From Membranipora membranacea (taxonomy: Eukaryota; Bryozoa; Gymnolaemata; Cheilostomatida; Membraniporidae), in assembly GCA_914767715.1 (NCBI GenBank), contig OU612073.1, forward strand, positions 186,001-250,000: a DNA stretch of 64,000 nucleotides, written 5' to 3'. Positions within the stretch are counted from its first letter, which is position 1; every line of letters begins with the position of its first letter. A model generated the notes under the pieces. It was not told the origin of the DNA and made no database searches. It saw only the letters and a program-made list of their open reading frames with translations. Below, piece by piece: positions 1 to 12,108 of the stretch. The translations under genes and the position numbers were made by a program.

Positions 1-10
1 TCTTATTGCA

Positions 11-293
11 GATACTAGCTGGGGTTTCTGTATCTGGACTAGCCTACTATTACATCAACAACGCCAAAAAGAAAAGGAGCGTCCTAAATGAGTTTGACCA
101 ATCAGAAGACACAAAGCAACATGAATATGTTACTGAGTTAGGTCCAAAAAGAGAACATGGCAAGGTGAGAAAGTCTAAACATAATAAAATCTCAGCTGAA
201 CCAAAGAAAACAGCAAAGAAAAAGAGATCGTCAGGTCGTCACAAATCAGCAGATAAGACAAAAGCAAAGAAATCGGCCCAACCAGAAAATTAA
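11..293 (+). CDS. Last exon of ADAM-like membrane protein, copy 1 (5' part outside window)
   Basis: This is the terminal coding exon of the first gene of a three-gene tandem array. It begins after a splice acceptor (cttattgcag) and is open for 93 codons to a TAA. The first 15 or so residues complete a transmembrane helix (ILAGVSVSGLAYYYI) that is followed at once by a basic stop-transfer cluster. The rest is a Lys/Arg-rich cytoplasmic tail. The exon is nearly identical to the last exon of copy 3 (32,707 onward) and more distant from that of copy 2 (24,868-25,242). The extracellular part must lie upstream of the window. The assignment rests on homology to the two full copies. No independent domain is visible in the tail. 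Confidence 0.8.
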
Positions 294-390
294 AAGAATT
301 AACCTCTACTAAATAATTGTTTCGGACAGTTGCCTAATGACATTCATTTACTTGTCTGTGCAAATTGTATCACCCACTCAGCTTACTGAA

Positions 391-830
391 GCTCATGCAG
401 CTGCTATATCTGGTCGCTATATTGCTAGCTTGACGAGACGGCACAATCTACCAGCACTGTCCAGCTCATCGGTTTGAAGAACCTGTTACGCTCTCACAAC
501 AAACCGTCACCATATCAAACTTTCTTCCTGACATGATCTGCCAAAACCTTTCGATTCTCAGGGTCTTAACTTCCATATTTTGTTCAATTGTTTTGTTTTA
601 CGTCATGAAACCAAATATCCTCGCTATATATCTGAGCTTTATTGCTACCTTGACGAGGCAACACGATGTACCAGCACTGTCCAGCTCATCGGTTTGAAGA
701 ATTAGGTACACACTCATAAACAACCTTTACCATATCAAACTTATCATTTATATCTACATTATTATTGATTCCTGACATGATCTGCCAAAACCTTTCGATT
801 CTCAGGATCTTACCTCCCATATTATCTTTA
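391..830 (+). repeat. Tandemly doubled 3'-flank repeat of copy 1
   Basis: Two diverged units of about 200 bp, near 391-575 and 630-830, each carry a TTGCTAnCTTGACGAG block, the block CAGCACTGTCCAGCTCATCG and a downstream GATCTGCCAAAACCTTTCGA block. The same sequence is present once behind copy 2 (about 25,540-25,740) and once behind copy 3 (about 33,085-33,240), so it is the shared 3' flank or UTR. Only copy 1 has it twice. An AATAAA hexamer near 943-948 lies in an equivalent place in copy 3 and may be the polyadenylation signal. Confidence 0.7.
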
Positions 831-2406
831 AATTCTTTGTTTTACGTTATGAAACCAAATATATATTGCTATATCATAAATCTAAAAAGCATATATAAAC
901 AGGGAATTTCGGCACTGAAATCAAACATTAATCTAATAAATTTAATAAAAAAACCAGATCCTCAACGATCCTAACAGTCATTAGGATGAAATGATTGAGC
1001 CAAGGAAAAGTTTGTTCCCCCTGTGCAAGTAGCTAAAGGCAAGGAGATGCAACAGCCTTATATTTACAAATCAATTTTGTCTCACTGGCAGAGAGTTATC
1101 ACCTCCTATCAAATAGTAATTCCTCTCCAACAACCAATAGGATGTCAGCAATCTAGGTCAATACCTTAGATTTTCAAGATTTTAACTGTTAAGATTGGTC
1201 ATATGAAGGCTGAAAAGTCCATTTTTAATGGTTGCAGGTGAAAAAATCAAATCTAAATTCCCTATAGAGTTTCATACTGACTCTCGTGATCTGACTGGGC
1301 ATGTAGATCACTGATAAACTAGTTCTGTGTCGTAAGGCTAAGTATGCATCATGCGTGACTTGAATTTGCGCATGTGCAAGAGCAATGAGTTTAGTTTGGG
1401 TTCTGAATGCAACCTTGGAAAGGGGAAATGGGATATCCCCTGCATAAACTGTCAATCAAAATCAGCTAATAATGACAAGAGAGGATAACTATTAATAACA
1501 AATCCGCACGCTTTGGGGAGTATGTCACCAGAGCAGGTTGCCAATCAGATGGCTTCGGAATTCCGAGACTCAATTTTGCAGAGATCAGCTCATGCCCAGA
1601 GCTGAGCATGCGCAGAATGATAGAGTTTGAAGAAAAATAGATTACCACTTGGACTTCTGAGTAGTTAGAAGAAATAAAAAGCACTTCAATCAATGAGGCA
1701 CTGAATAATCTAGCATATCACCTCACATTGCTTTGCTATGTTTAAATGTCATCTTTTCAAAATATTGAATACTGAAGAACACCATCATACTGTGTCACTG
1801 TTCTAAGAGCAACTTAGCCAGTAGTAATAAACATGGTAAGAGCTTTTAATAAATTTAAGATATTTTTAATGATCCTGTTTGTTACACATCATAATCTTAC
1901 TTTCAGTTTACCTGTAGACTTATTATAGCAACAATAGTAAATACTAGATAGTTTTTGATATTCAGAACAGTCCGACAAGGACAGACATTTATTTAACCAT
2001 CTAAACTTAATATTTAGGTCATATAGCTCATCTTGTGTGTTAAAGCAACAGCTAAATCTTTCGCCATGTACGATGTACTTTTTTGATAAATGAGGCATAT
2101 GCTATTATGATGATTAATTACACATTCTACGGCTAATTAAATTTCAGTATAGAACGCTTATCATAATAGCTGTTTAATCAACCTTATTATTATTTCGGGC
2201 AGTTAATGTCTCAAGTGATACCCTGGGAGCAACCAAGGATATCCTGTCTAACCATGGTTATACACTTAAGTAGCTTATTTTTTCTATTGGACAATTTTTG
2301 CTTTCGCTACATACTTCCAAATACGGACTAACAGTACATGTCAGCCCGATAGACTGTGGATTTAAGATGTTACAGTATATTACACCCTCTGCCCAGTATT
2401 TTACAG

Positions 2407-2635
2407 CAACTCTGTGAAGATCTTATACTATAGAGAGAAGGGCTGGGCTTACCGGTTATCAGCATACGTGTACTGTGCTCTTGGCTTTTTCACTCTAACC
2501 ATCGAAAAACACAGACATACAAACGAGCGTCTCTTCAGCTATACTGACGAGTATATAGAGACAGACGACGAGTACAAGTTCTATACAGAAGAAGTCCTGT
2601 TGGCAGAATTCGAGTTCTACAAACAGAAATATAAA
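2407..2635 (+). pseudogene. Isolated exon-like open segment of unknown family
   Basis: A 229-nt segment has a good acceptor (tattttacag) and a consensus donor (AAA followed by GTGAGT), and one frame is open throughout. It encodes about 76 residues rich in Tyr, Phe and Glu, including YYREKGWAYRL and an acidic run, TDEYIETDDEYKFYTEE. I do not recognise the family. No partner exon in the same phase is evident within several kb, and it lies inside the inserted block. It is therefore more likely a captured or relict exon than part of a working gene. The open frame and paired splice signals argue against chance. Confidence 0.45.
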
Positions 2636-2828
2636 GTGAGTTATTTTAAATATCCTCAGATATCAATATATATTAAGAAATAGAATTACTAAATTTGAGT
2701 AGTTCAGTCCACTATCTTGGAGCTATTCAAATGTGATTATAATGTTCTGGTTGTGCTCAAAAGCCATATTGTCGGGTCAATAGATTCCTCTACATTATAT
2801 TCAGCTGTACATCTGGGTTGTGAAGCAA

Positions 2829-2935
2829 AATTGGGGCTCCCAGCGTATTTCACTGAAGATTGAAGATTGAGTGTTTTAAAGTTGAAGTTAAAGAAAAGAT
2901 TTGGACGGTTTAAACAGGGCTCTCAACCACTCGGA
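2829..2935. repeat. Fragment of the GGGGCTCCC-ended repeat family
   Basis: The segment starts with GGGGCTCCCAGCG and continues with sequence matching, on the other strand, the right end of the small element at 11,780-12,108. That match includes TTGAAGATTGAGTGTTTTAA. It looks like one end of the same non-autonomous transposon family. Confidence 0.55.
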
Positions 2936-5271
2936 TCTACCCCAAGTTACTTTGGTTTTTGGGTTTGGGTTTTTGGGTTCAACTCAGGTAACTCAGGGGA
3001 TTTCAGAATAAGGGCAAAAAACTGAGAATTTACCTTACACTCAGCTAAGATTTTTGTTGGGGAATTCCTTACTATGAGGCCTAAGTTCTACGAATTGTAA
3101 ACAAACATCTGCTGCTGTGAAGTATACCTAATTAACTTAGTGTCTAAGGCTATGATATTTTGGGTTCTCTAAGATTCTCCTATTCTTCACCATTCTGCTT
3201 GCAGGATAGCCTTGTGACATAGTCTATCTCTACAGCACAGCAGTGGTGGCGCTGCCTTCCATCAAGAAAGGCAACTCCCAGGGTTCAAGGGATATCAAAA
3301 CCAATGTTCCATTTAGGCCCAAAAATTTCCAAATTATGGGTTTCCATTGTTTTCCCAATTTTGGTACTCAGACTAGGTGAATTAGTTCAAGCCCTATGCT
3401 GCAGAGACGAACGTATGCCTCAACAGTTCGCACATGCGCAGACTGATTCTTCACCCAACCTCTCATTGCATTTTATGAAGATCTCATTATTTAACAAAGA
3501 CAAATGTTATGCAGCTAAAATATGGTAACAGCAGAATATATATCAATTAGATTATGTACATACAGCCAAGGAGTAATCCAACACCACACCTTAGTTAGTT
3601 AGTCCAGACTTGACTGATGAAAGCCACTTCAGCTCAGTATAGGAGCGAACTTCATCCATCTATAATTACATAATATTATATATATATATCATTATCACAT
3701 TAATAAACGTTAACCTCACATCCTTCCTCTTTCCGTTTGGTTTGACATCAAACAATATAATCATGATAATATACAGTCTTTGACCGTGTGCAAGAATGAG
3801 TTATGAGTCTTGAACTTTTAATTAACTTACAGTTTTCAAACCTTGACACACTGGGCAAGTCACGTGTATCTAAGTAGGCAAAAATGCAGTAGACACATTG
3901 GAGGCAACACCCTTGGAACACACCCAAGCCTCCTCTCCAGGCGTTCGTCTGGAGACAATAGTCTCTGGCGATGATTTCTTAATGTTCTGTATTATCTACT
4001 TAAACTGTTTGGGAAATACACATACATGTTGTTGACTCCAAGGATTTTAAAGACTTGTTGAAACAATGGTGTCATCTGCTATAGCATTAAACATGTCATT
4101 TCCGGAAGAATGATACTTAAAATTTAATCTTACTTTCAGTTTTTGGCTTTTGTCAGTTTCTTTTCTTTTCCATGCATGTTATGTTTAAATTATGAACCAA
4201 ATTGCATAGAGAAAACCAGGGAGCAACCCAAAACTGCCACGCTTGGTTACCGCAGATGCCATTAGCTCAGCTAGAATATAGAACAGCCTTTACAAATGAC
4301 ATCCATGGTTAATGGCAAATATTTGCTCTTTATAATTGACCCTGAATGTTGCATCACATATTCATTCACTATTAGCTATCGTGACAGCAGCAGTACAAGC
4401 TAGATATCAGTTCCATTAACTGCTGTTTCACAAGTTGTCTTTCCCTTTTATAATGCAGGATAGCTCCTGACTTTACTGGATCACGTATTATTATAGGACA
4501 CTGGAAATTCCACTGTCTTAAAGTGAAGACAGCCAATGAGAATGTTTGGTTTAAAATAGACTGCGTGTCATAATAATACAGCCAATACGAAGGTTTGGCT
4601 TAAAATAGACTACGTGTCATAGTGCTTCAGCCAATGAGATTGTCTTGTGTACTATTTCCACATAAGGTGCAATCGTGCAATCAATGATGTAAGAAAGACT
4701 GAGAGCAAAACATTTTATTTACAGGGAGAACATCACCACACTCGCGATAAGGGAGAACATCACCACACCCACGATAAAACAGCACAAGGATGAGGGATAA
4801 GAATCTTGGAAATGATGAAAGATTTCAGCAAGCACCACCGGAGGGTATAAAAGGAGGAAAATTCGAATGAAAAAAGACAAGTGCTCACCGGATACAAACA
4901 CACATTCAAACAGTAAAAACATGGAGGAAAAGCACTTCTTTTTTTAATATAGATCAGATTTTAATTCAGATATATATTTTGAGAATTAATTTTACCATGA
5001 ATTAATTTTACTCTGGATTATTCACATTTTGGAGACTGGATATATTACAAGCAAGAGGACCCAGGATATATTGGTAATTATACTTTCGTTTGAGAAGCTT
5101 ATTGTCATTTTTTTAATTAATATCTTTATACTTTTACATTTTTAAATTGACATTTTGTATTCACTTCTAAATTAAGAACAAAATAAATAGTTGTATTGAC
5201 CTCAACTAAGCATCCGCTTGATTAAATTACTGAATTGTAAACAACCACCGAGTATCAGGATTCAAGAGTTG

Positions 5272-5505
5272 TTAACACAGTCTTTGACCTTGCAAAATTA
5301 TCATCCTAATAAAGCATCAAGAATTTTACTGTGTTTGAGTAGTCAAAGATACTTTGAACTAGAATTGTGAAAGGTGGGAGTTACATCATCAAGAGTCTTT
5401 AGCGCAGTCTTTGACCTTGTAAAATTATCACTCTATAAGCATCAAGAATTTTATTATATTTGAGTAGTCAAAGATACTTTGAACTAGAATTGTGATAGGT
5501 CAATT
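5272..5505. repeat. Two-unit direct repeat of about 120 bp
   Basis: Two adjacent copies share CACAGTCTTTGACCTT or GCGCAGTCTTTGACCTT, AGCATCAAGAATTTTA, and the run TTTGAGTAGTCAAAGATACT followed by TTGAACTAGAATTGTGA. The identity is high enough for a fairly recent local duplication. I see no coding capacity. Confidence 0.8.
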
Positions 5506-5539
5506 AAAGTATCAAGCTAAAGTTAAAGCCAATTGATTT

Positions 5540-7500
5540 AGTTTAGTTTAGTTAAATCTTTTATTTCATGTAATATTGAACCTCAAAATTACACGAAGGA
5601 ACTAAAAAAGGCCTATTTTGAAGGCAAATGTGTACATAGAATGTGATATTCAATAACAAAAAATATATACTAAAATGTCCTTCTAGGCTATTTTGAAATA
5701 TATGTGAGAATTCTAATGTGTTATTATGCTGGTGATGTGAGATGACGAGATGATGGGTGGAGCACCTGAGGTGGTTTGTTCGATTATCTGGCAGATACGG
5801 CTCAACTGATTATATATATATGGAAATATATATTTATATAATATATAATTTTTTTTTTTTTGGAATGACAGGGCTATATGAAAATATGAAAAGGCTGGCT
5901 TCGTGATTTTGACACTTGAATGCCCCCGTGCTTAGCCCCTCGCCATTTTAGAATGGACATAGGGGTACCCAACCTTTTTTTTGGTGGGAATAAAGCCCAT
6001 AGCACCTGATGCCGTGGTCATATTTCGACACATTTACATGCCGTATAATGAGTAGAATAGTTGAGTATTAAGAGAGTTTGGTGCATGTGAGAGTGAGATG
6101 ACTAGAATTTCTAATATTAGCTTATATTCTAGTTGTGATGTTTTATACAGGTAAAGTTCGATTCTGGTTAAATGTTCCATAGCCACTGAAAATTATTTGT
6201 GTGTTTGTAGTTTGAGTACCACACATGGATAAAAATGTAGAATATAAATATGAAGTGTGAAATACTATAATTATTGTGAATATTCGAAGGTTTATATGGT
6301 TTAGAATTACTGAGAGAATGTTCGTGTTCTGGTTGAAGAGATCTTCTGAAGTTGTGTTTATGTAAACAGAGATACCACGCCAAGGCTGACGCCAAGGCAG
6401 GCATAAGGGCAGAAGCTACCCTGGCAGCCCGACGGGCAATAAAGCCCCGGCCGTGTCTGCATTGAGCAGACTGATTCACTATTTTGTATTTGTGTTGACT
6501 CTGGAGAAGATGTCCATCTAAAATGAAATGTCATCCCAAACTCCCTAGCGGACTAAGGAGTGGGGGGATCAGAAAGTAGCAAGCAATGGTTAAACATACA
6601 TGACCAAAGGCAAAATGGTAATAACGGATGTCTAAGCGATTTACCTTTTGTTATACGAATACTATAAACTACTTGCATAAATGAGTATCATGTACACGCC
6701 GTGATACTGTAACTGAGAGTAGTACTTACGCTATAATGTTCAGGCAAATTTACCTGTCTGAATGATGAAGTCTATAATACTAGCCAAATTTGAAGCGACC
6801 TAGAGCTATTCTCATTCCAAACAGAGAAGTGAATTGAAGTCTGTAACCTACCAATTGGTTGCAAGGCCTGTGATTCTAATACAACTGCCGGTGTCACCTA
6901 ATTGGACTTCTAGGCACTAACAAAGTCCAGCAACCTTGCTGGAATTCAAATCTCCACAAATAATTGAGATTATTTAGAGATAACTACGCAATATATATTA
7001 TACTACGAACCACAGGCTAATATTTATTATTGCCACGGTTCATTAACCACATACAGTTATCAATCACTTTGTGGTGCATGAGTATTGTCTCAAGCTTCTA
7101 ACAAGCTTTCTGCTAGTCCAATTTAGGGATACCTGCGGTTGATTGGCAGGAGCTGCCCTTTGAATGACTAAGGAGCCAACTTCTCCTTAGTTCAAGAGTG
7201 GTCAGACTTATAAACAATTCTAAGGGTTTCTCCAAACCTGGAAAGGGAAGCCAGCTGTTCTTGAAATTTTGCTAAGGTTAAATGATGTAATGATACTAGA
7301 CAAGAGGTAGCACAACTCCTTGTTATTCACAATTCCGCCAGACGAATTATGTAATTTCTGGAGAACTCAACCGATTAAATCTATTTTCAGACTCAGAGAA
7401 AATACCGAGTAAAATATTATTATTATATAATTTTCACCGGTTACCAACGGTGCTGGAAAACATGCAATCTACTCTACAACGGATTGCAAGTGCATGCCAG
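5540..7500. other. Repeat-like sequence, no gene recognised
   Basis: Mostly AT-rich, with a T run near 5,848 and a locally GC-rich block at about 6,370-6,470. A 103-codon minus-strand frame crosses that block but has no recognisable motif. I cannot assign a family. Confidence 0.4.
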
Positions 7501-7526
7501 ACCGTCCATAAACAATTTCACTCTAA

Positions 7527-7722
7527 TAGGTAAATTCGCGACCTTGGTATATATATTAAATAATCAATAAATAATAAATGGAAATCCCATTTTCATTGGG
7601 AAATCCAACTGAATCCAACTTGAATTCAAGTTGGATTCAGTTGGATTTCCCAATGAAAATGGGATTTCCATTGATTATTTATTGATTATTTAATATATAT
7701 ACCAAGGTCGCGAATTTACCTA
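7527..7722. mobile_element. 196-bp near-perfect foldback element (MITE-like)
   Basis: The sequence is a long palindrome centred on a GAATTC at 7,622-7,627. The outer ends read TAGGTAAATTCGCGACCTTG and its complement, and the two 98-bp arms match except for a few small differences near TAATAAATGG. The ends fall at TA dinucleotides, which would suit a TA-targeting element. No coding capacity. Confidence 0.8.
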
Positions 7723-8240
7723 ATGTATGTTTGCCTCATTTGCCATTTATGAAAATGAATTGTTCTGTTGCCCTGTCCCCGTATTATATGCCCGGTCTGA
7801 CTGATGTACCGCCCTCGGCCTTAGTTAGAATATATATATTATACTTTTTATATGTTAATCATGCCGTATATAAACCGATGCACGTACTGTTTGAGAGATT
7901 CCAGAGTGCGCTGGTTATTATTAACCATTTTAAATTGAGTAAATAGACCGTTTTTATTTCTAGATTAAATACTTTTTATTGGGTACATTTTTATGTGTTA
8001 GGACTCTGTCTCTTATTATACAAATAATTAAACTGGAATCATCGTTGCAAATCAACTTGAGTATTTAATTTAGTTAGGAGTATCAATAATGAGAAACATG
8101 TACGAAATCACCATCACTCAATACTTGGTGCGCCCTGCGCCGGCCGTGCTACTTGATTAAAGGTGGAACGGTCCCACCATCATTAAGGGTGTCTACCCAC
8201 TACAAATGACACATGTGGTTAATTGAGTGCTACCAAATTT

Positions 8241-8249
8241 ACACACACA

Positions 8250-8329
<80 letters not shown>

Positions 8330-8341
8330 CACACACACACA
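8241..8341. repeat. Alternating purine-pyrimidine microsatellite (CA/CGCA)n
   Basis: About 100 bp of uninterrupted purine-pyrimidine alternation: CA units, then roughly 18 CGCA units, then CA units. Such tracts are known to favour the Z form of DNA. The CpG-bearing CGCA core stands out in an AT-rich region. The open frame across it is a by-product of the repeat. Confidence 0.95.
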
Positions 8342-8631
8342 TAGAACCTGAATTACATCATCGAGATATTCATTCATAGATTTTATAGAAAGAGCAATCA
8401 ACTCCAAATTGAATACACAAAGATAACTAAATTCAATAAATTACGTGTTGGAACTTGAAATTATTCAGAGTAACTTCCTTTTCCGTTCCTCACAGTATTC
8501 ATAAAATCTAGGTTTAAAAGGGGCCTGATGTACTGCCCTGCAATAGGAATATAGCCCAGCATAACTTATCCTCTGTTACTAAGGAAGCTGACATTCTTGT
8601 GCCATCAGACCTCAGCTCAATCACCCACAGG

Positions 8632-8753
8632 TCTACTCCAAAACCTGAGACTTTAGCAATGTTTGACTGCCCCCCTTGAGTTTTTGTTGGCAAAACAACA
8701 AAAACTCAAGGGGGGCAGTCAAACATTGCCAAAGTCCCGGGTTTTGGAGTAGA
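8632..8753. mobile_element. 122-bp foldback with G/C runs
   Basis: The arms begin TCTACTCCAAAACC and end GGTTTTGGAGTAGA. They meet at a short loop near 8,693 (GTTGGCAAAACAAC). Each arm contains a run of six C or G next to TTGAGTTTTTG or its complement. The arms are nearly perfect, with one or two mismatches, which suggests a recent inverted duplication or a small foldback transposon. Confidence 0.8.
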
Positions 8754-9124
8754 CATGTGCAATCACCCGTGCTAAATGCTGAAATTGTTCTTAGCCAATG
8801 GATATATATGGCTGTAATTTACCATTTGTGAATGCTACTGAACTAACCAGGTAATAAATCAGACTTGAAAGTCTGAGATTGTGTTTAGCTTCATAACCTG
8901 GCTGTTTGTTTGTTTGTTTGATCGACCCCTATTTTTGTATGTTTTTGTGTCTGTTGATGGCGGTGTCTATCTGGCAGTTTACAGCTATTTTCTTTTTTTA
9001 TGATTTGCTGGTAACTTAAGACTTAAAATATCATACCTCATAAGCCGTCGGAATTCATCTGTAGAGCCTTAAATTACTCTCTAGGCTTCTGCGTCTAGGG
9101 CGCTGCCCCGAATCCCAGGTTGAG

Positions 9125-9432
9125 AGCCCTGGTTTAAATGAAAAATCAATAAAAGATTTTAGACTGGAATTCAGTCTAACTATTTGGAGTTAGGTAAGTT
9201 AGTAAGGTAGTTAGGCAAACAACTCCAAACAATAACAAAATTGAACTCATCAGCCAATTGAAACAAATCCAAAGCTTAAGCACATGGGTCATTCTAAGCA
9301 GAAATGAGTAGATAACACCACAACCCAGTTGTTTTGAAGAATTTATTCTGAAGATGGGAGTTGTAAATTTGAAGATTGCTCTATTTTCTCTGAAGAAATT
9401 GAAGACAGCTTTGTGTGCAGGGAGTCCCATAA
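9125..9432. repeat. Second copy of the GGGGCTCCC repeat family, inverted
   Basis: This segment is the inverted and diverged counterpart of 11,780-12,108. Both share GGAATTCAGTCTAACTATT- or GGACTGAATTCCAGTC-type blocks, TTTAGAGAAAATAGAGCAAT-like sequence and an end in GCAGGGAGTCCC. Together the two flank the reverse-transcriptase remnant, but the 9-bp target duplication described below excludes this outer copy from that element. Confidence 0.65.
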
Positions 9433-10092
9433 TTATTCAATGGTAAACTGTAGTTATAAACTACATCTCACGCATTATTAGCTAAAACTTTTTCATGAGA
9501 CAACATTCATATAGCCTCATTTCCACATTAGAATTTATGATGGGGAGATACTGTGGCACACTGCAATATTTTCAAAAAGACAAAGAAGCTATCTTTGATG
9601 CATTTCCTGTTCTTTAACTCCTTGCTCTGCTGTGGCGGAGTGCTAATCGCAAAGTTGGGTATCGGGGCACGGCGGTCTAATTCACATTTTTTTGGGTGTA
9701 TCTCAGCATTTACAGAAGAACAAACTTGTTCATGGGTAAGCCTGAGTGTAATAACAGCGTGCAGTGATATCTCAAAGTGTAGTAATCAATAAAGCGGATG
9801 GAACACTTATATTTGATTGCTTACATCATGCTTTATAAGAATTCTGAATAAGAGTTGAAGGACAATTTCTCGTTGAAAGTTGACGTCTCCTGATACTGGT
9901 TCAGCCACAGTTGGACCAGGGAGAATGGAAGGGGAGGAGCCTGCACTCAATAGTTGTAAATAGTTGCACTCAATAGTTGGGATATCACTGCCCTCAACAT
10001 CGGAAAGACAAAGAAAAAGTCTTCTAGTTCTTCAACTCTTACCAGCAAAGTACTGAACAATCGTTTCTCAACAATCGCTGATATACTAGGTC

Positions 10093-11686
10093 ATGGGCTT
10101 AGAAAGGAAAATCATTCAAAAAATACCTCTGAAGTCAGAGATAATATACTACCTACAAACTCTCAGGAAAGATTCTTGTCTAACTTTAAAAGATTTACTC
10201 CTGCATCAATTTGCCTATATCTCAAATCTTTTTTCTGATAAGAAATCGACTGGTCCTGATGGTATCTCAGTTATGATGCTTAAAAAGGTGCTCCCTTTTG
10301 TCATTAATATATTGACTGACATCTTCAATCAGATTCTTATTGAGGGTGATTTCCCCAAATGTTGGAAGACAGCTAGAGTAACCCCTGTTTATAAGGGCGG
10401 AGATCCGAATGATCCATCGAATTACAAACCTATATCAATTCTGCCTATATTGTCAAAGATTTTTGAAAAACATATAAATAAATGTTTAATGACTTTCCTG
10501 ACTGACATAAAAGCCATTCACCCTCTTCAATCAGGATTCAGAAGTAATTACTCTTGCTCTGATGCTGTACATAAAGTGGTGTCAGATGTGCTCCACCAAA
10601 AGCAAAAAAATAGGTGTGTTATAGGAATGTTCTTGGACTTCTTTAAGGCTTTCGACTGTGTAAACACTGATATCTTGTTTAATAAACTCGCTTCCTAAAA
10701 ATTATTGGTCCCTCATTGAAGTTGATAAAATCATTTCTTGATGACCGGCAACAATATGTATTTTATAATCAAAATTGCTTCAGAAAAAAGACCAATTAAC
10801 ATAGGTGGCCCACAGGGTTCAATTTTAGCTCCAACTTTATTTCTTGTGTTCATAAATGATATGTTAAATTTACCCCTGTCCTCAACTGCTTATGCGTACG
10901 CAGACGATACTGTATTTATATGCCATCAGAAAGATCCACAGTCTCTGGAGCAACATTGTAGGGGTGACTTGGGTGTCATCCAAGAATGGTGCTATAATAA
11001 TCGGATGACCATAAATATAAAAAAATCCCATTACCATGTTTTTGGCAATGCAAAACATAAATTTGATTTAAAATTCTCCAATACCACCCTGTTACGATCA
11101 TCTACCACTAAACTACTCGGATTTACAATTAGTGATTCGATGTCATTTGATAATCATATTGAATATATAAAAACTAAAATTCAAAAAAATACCAATTTGT
11201 TACAATTATGGAGAACATTTTTGACCACACAATCGGCCAGACAGTTTTATTTTCAATTCATACATTGCCACATCATAAATGGAATACAATTTTTCTTGAA
11301 TATCAGTCCAAAATATCAGCTAGACTCACTTTATGTTTATCAGAAAGCTGCGCTAAGAATTATTGCAATTATTCATTACAATCCAGTTCAATTATCAAAT
11401 ACGTTTTTCTTATGTCGTACTTTAAAAATATTGCCGCTTCCTAGTCTTCTTATATATTTTAGTTCTCTCCTACAGAATAATGTATAACATCACACCTAGC
11501 TATATTAATGATCTTTTTCTTGCTAGAAATCGAAGATACCCCAAGTGCGATATTTTTCTTATTTGTCCTCCTAATGATAAACTAAACATTGCAATTGCTT
11601 CATCTTATTTTTCAGGGCAAGGTACCCATAATAATAGAATCAATTTTTTGAGTTGCATCATTGAGGAAAAGAAATTTAGCTTATGA
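10093..11686 (+). pseudogene. LINE reverse transcriptase remnant
   Basis: Two consecutive frames (10,093-10,698 and 10,738-11,487) contain the conserved blocks of a non-LTR reverse transcriptase in the expected order. They are KSTGPDGIS, then ARVTPVYKGG and NYKPISILP, then motif A (LDFFKAFDCV), motif B (GGPQGSILAPTLF) and an intact motif C (YAYADDTVF). About 40 bp with stop codons separate motif A from motif B, so the frame is broken. Neither an endonuclease domain nor a full C-terminus is present. It resembles ORF2 of the LINE at 14,675-19,818 but is a different subfamily. It probably inserted into, or was captured by, the surrounding TIR element. Confidence 0.85.
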
Positions 11687-11779
11687 ATCTGAATATTCTT
11701 TCAGCACATATGGATAGGGGTTGTTGAGGGCTGTCCAACAATATCCCATGGGCCTTTTATGGATGATTAATGAGTGTTG

Positions 11780-12108
11780 GGGCTCCCTGCACACAAAGCT
11801 GTCTCCAATTTCTTTAGAGAAAATAGAGCAATCTTCAATTTTAAAACTCTGATCTTCAGACTTAATTCTTCAACACAACTGGACTGTGTGCTTGAGTTTT
11901 GGTTTTGTTTTGTTAGGCTGATGGGTCTAAGTTTGTTATTGCTTGGAGTTGTTTGTCCAAAACACCTAATCTGAGTGGCTAACTCCAAACTGTTGGACTG
12001 AATTCCAGTCTAAAATCTTTTATTGATTTTCCATTTAAACTGACTAAATCTTTTCTTCAACTTTAAAACACTCAATCTTCAATATTCAGTAAAATACGCG
12101 GGGAGCCC
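11780..12108. mobile_element. Small non-autonomous TIR element (GGGCTCCC ends)
   Basis: About 330 bp bounded by GGGCTCCCTGC at the left and the complement of GGGCTCCCCGC at the right. Related pieces lie at 2,829-2,935 and 9,125-9,432. No transposase frame. It is nested in the 2.4 kb element. Confidence 0.6.

Larger units (their letters stand above)
1026..9625. other. Block of nested repeats inserted into the copy 1-copy 2 spacer
   Basis: The spacer behind copy 2 runs directly from a CTGTGGTTGCGGAGTGC-like stretch near 25,900. The matching sequence behind copy 1 is broken near 1,025 and resumes near 9,626 (TGGCGGAGTGCTAAT), so about 8.6 kb was added. The two inner ends share an imperfect inverted match (CAAGTAGCTAAAG at the left, CAAGGAGTTAAAG read inward from the right). 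The block holds foldbacks, a microsatellite, tandem duplications and GGGGCTCCC-family elements, described separately. Apart from the isolated exon at 2,407-2,635, I see no convincing gene in it. Confidence 0.5.

Noticed and set aside
8219..8407. 62-codon minus-strand frame rich in Cys-Val and Cys-Val-Arg-Ala
   Set aside because: It is the translation of the CA/CGCA microsatellite and has no other support.
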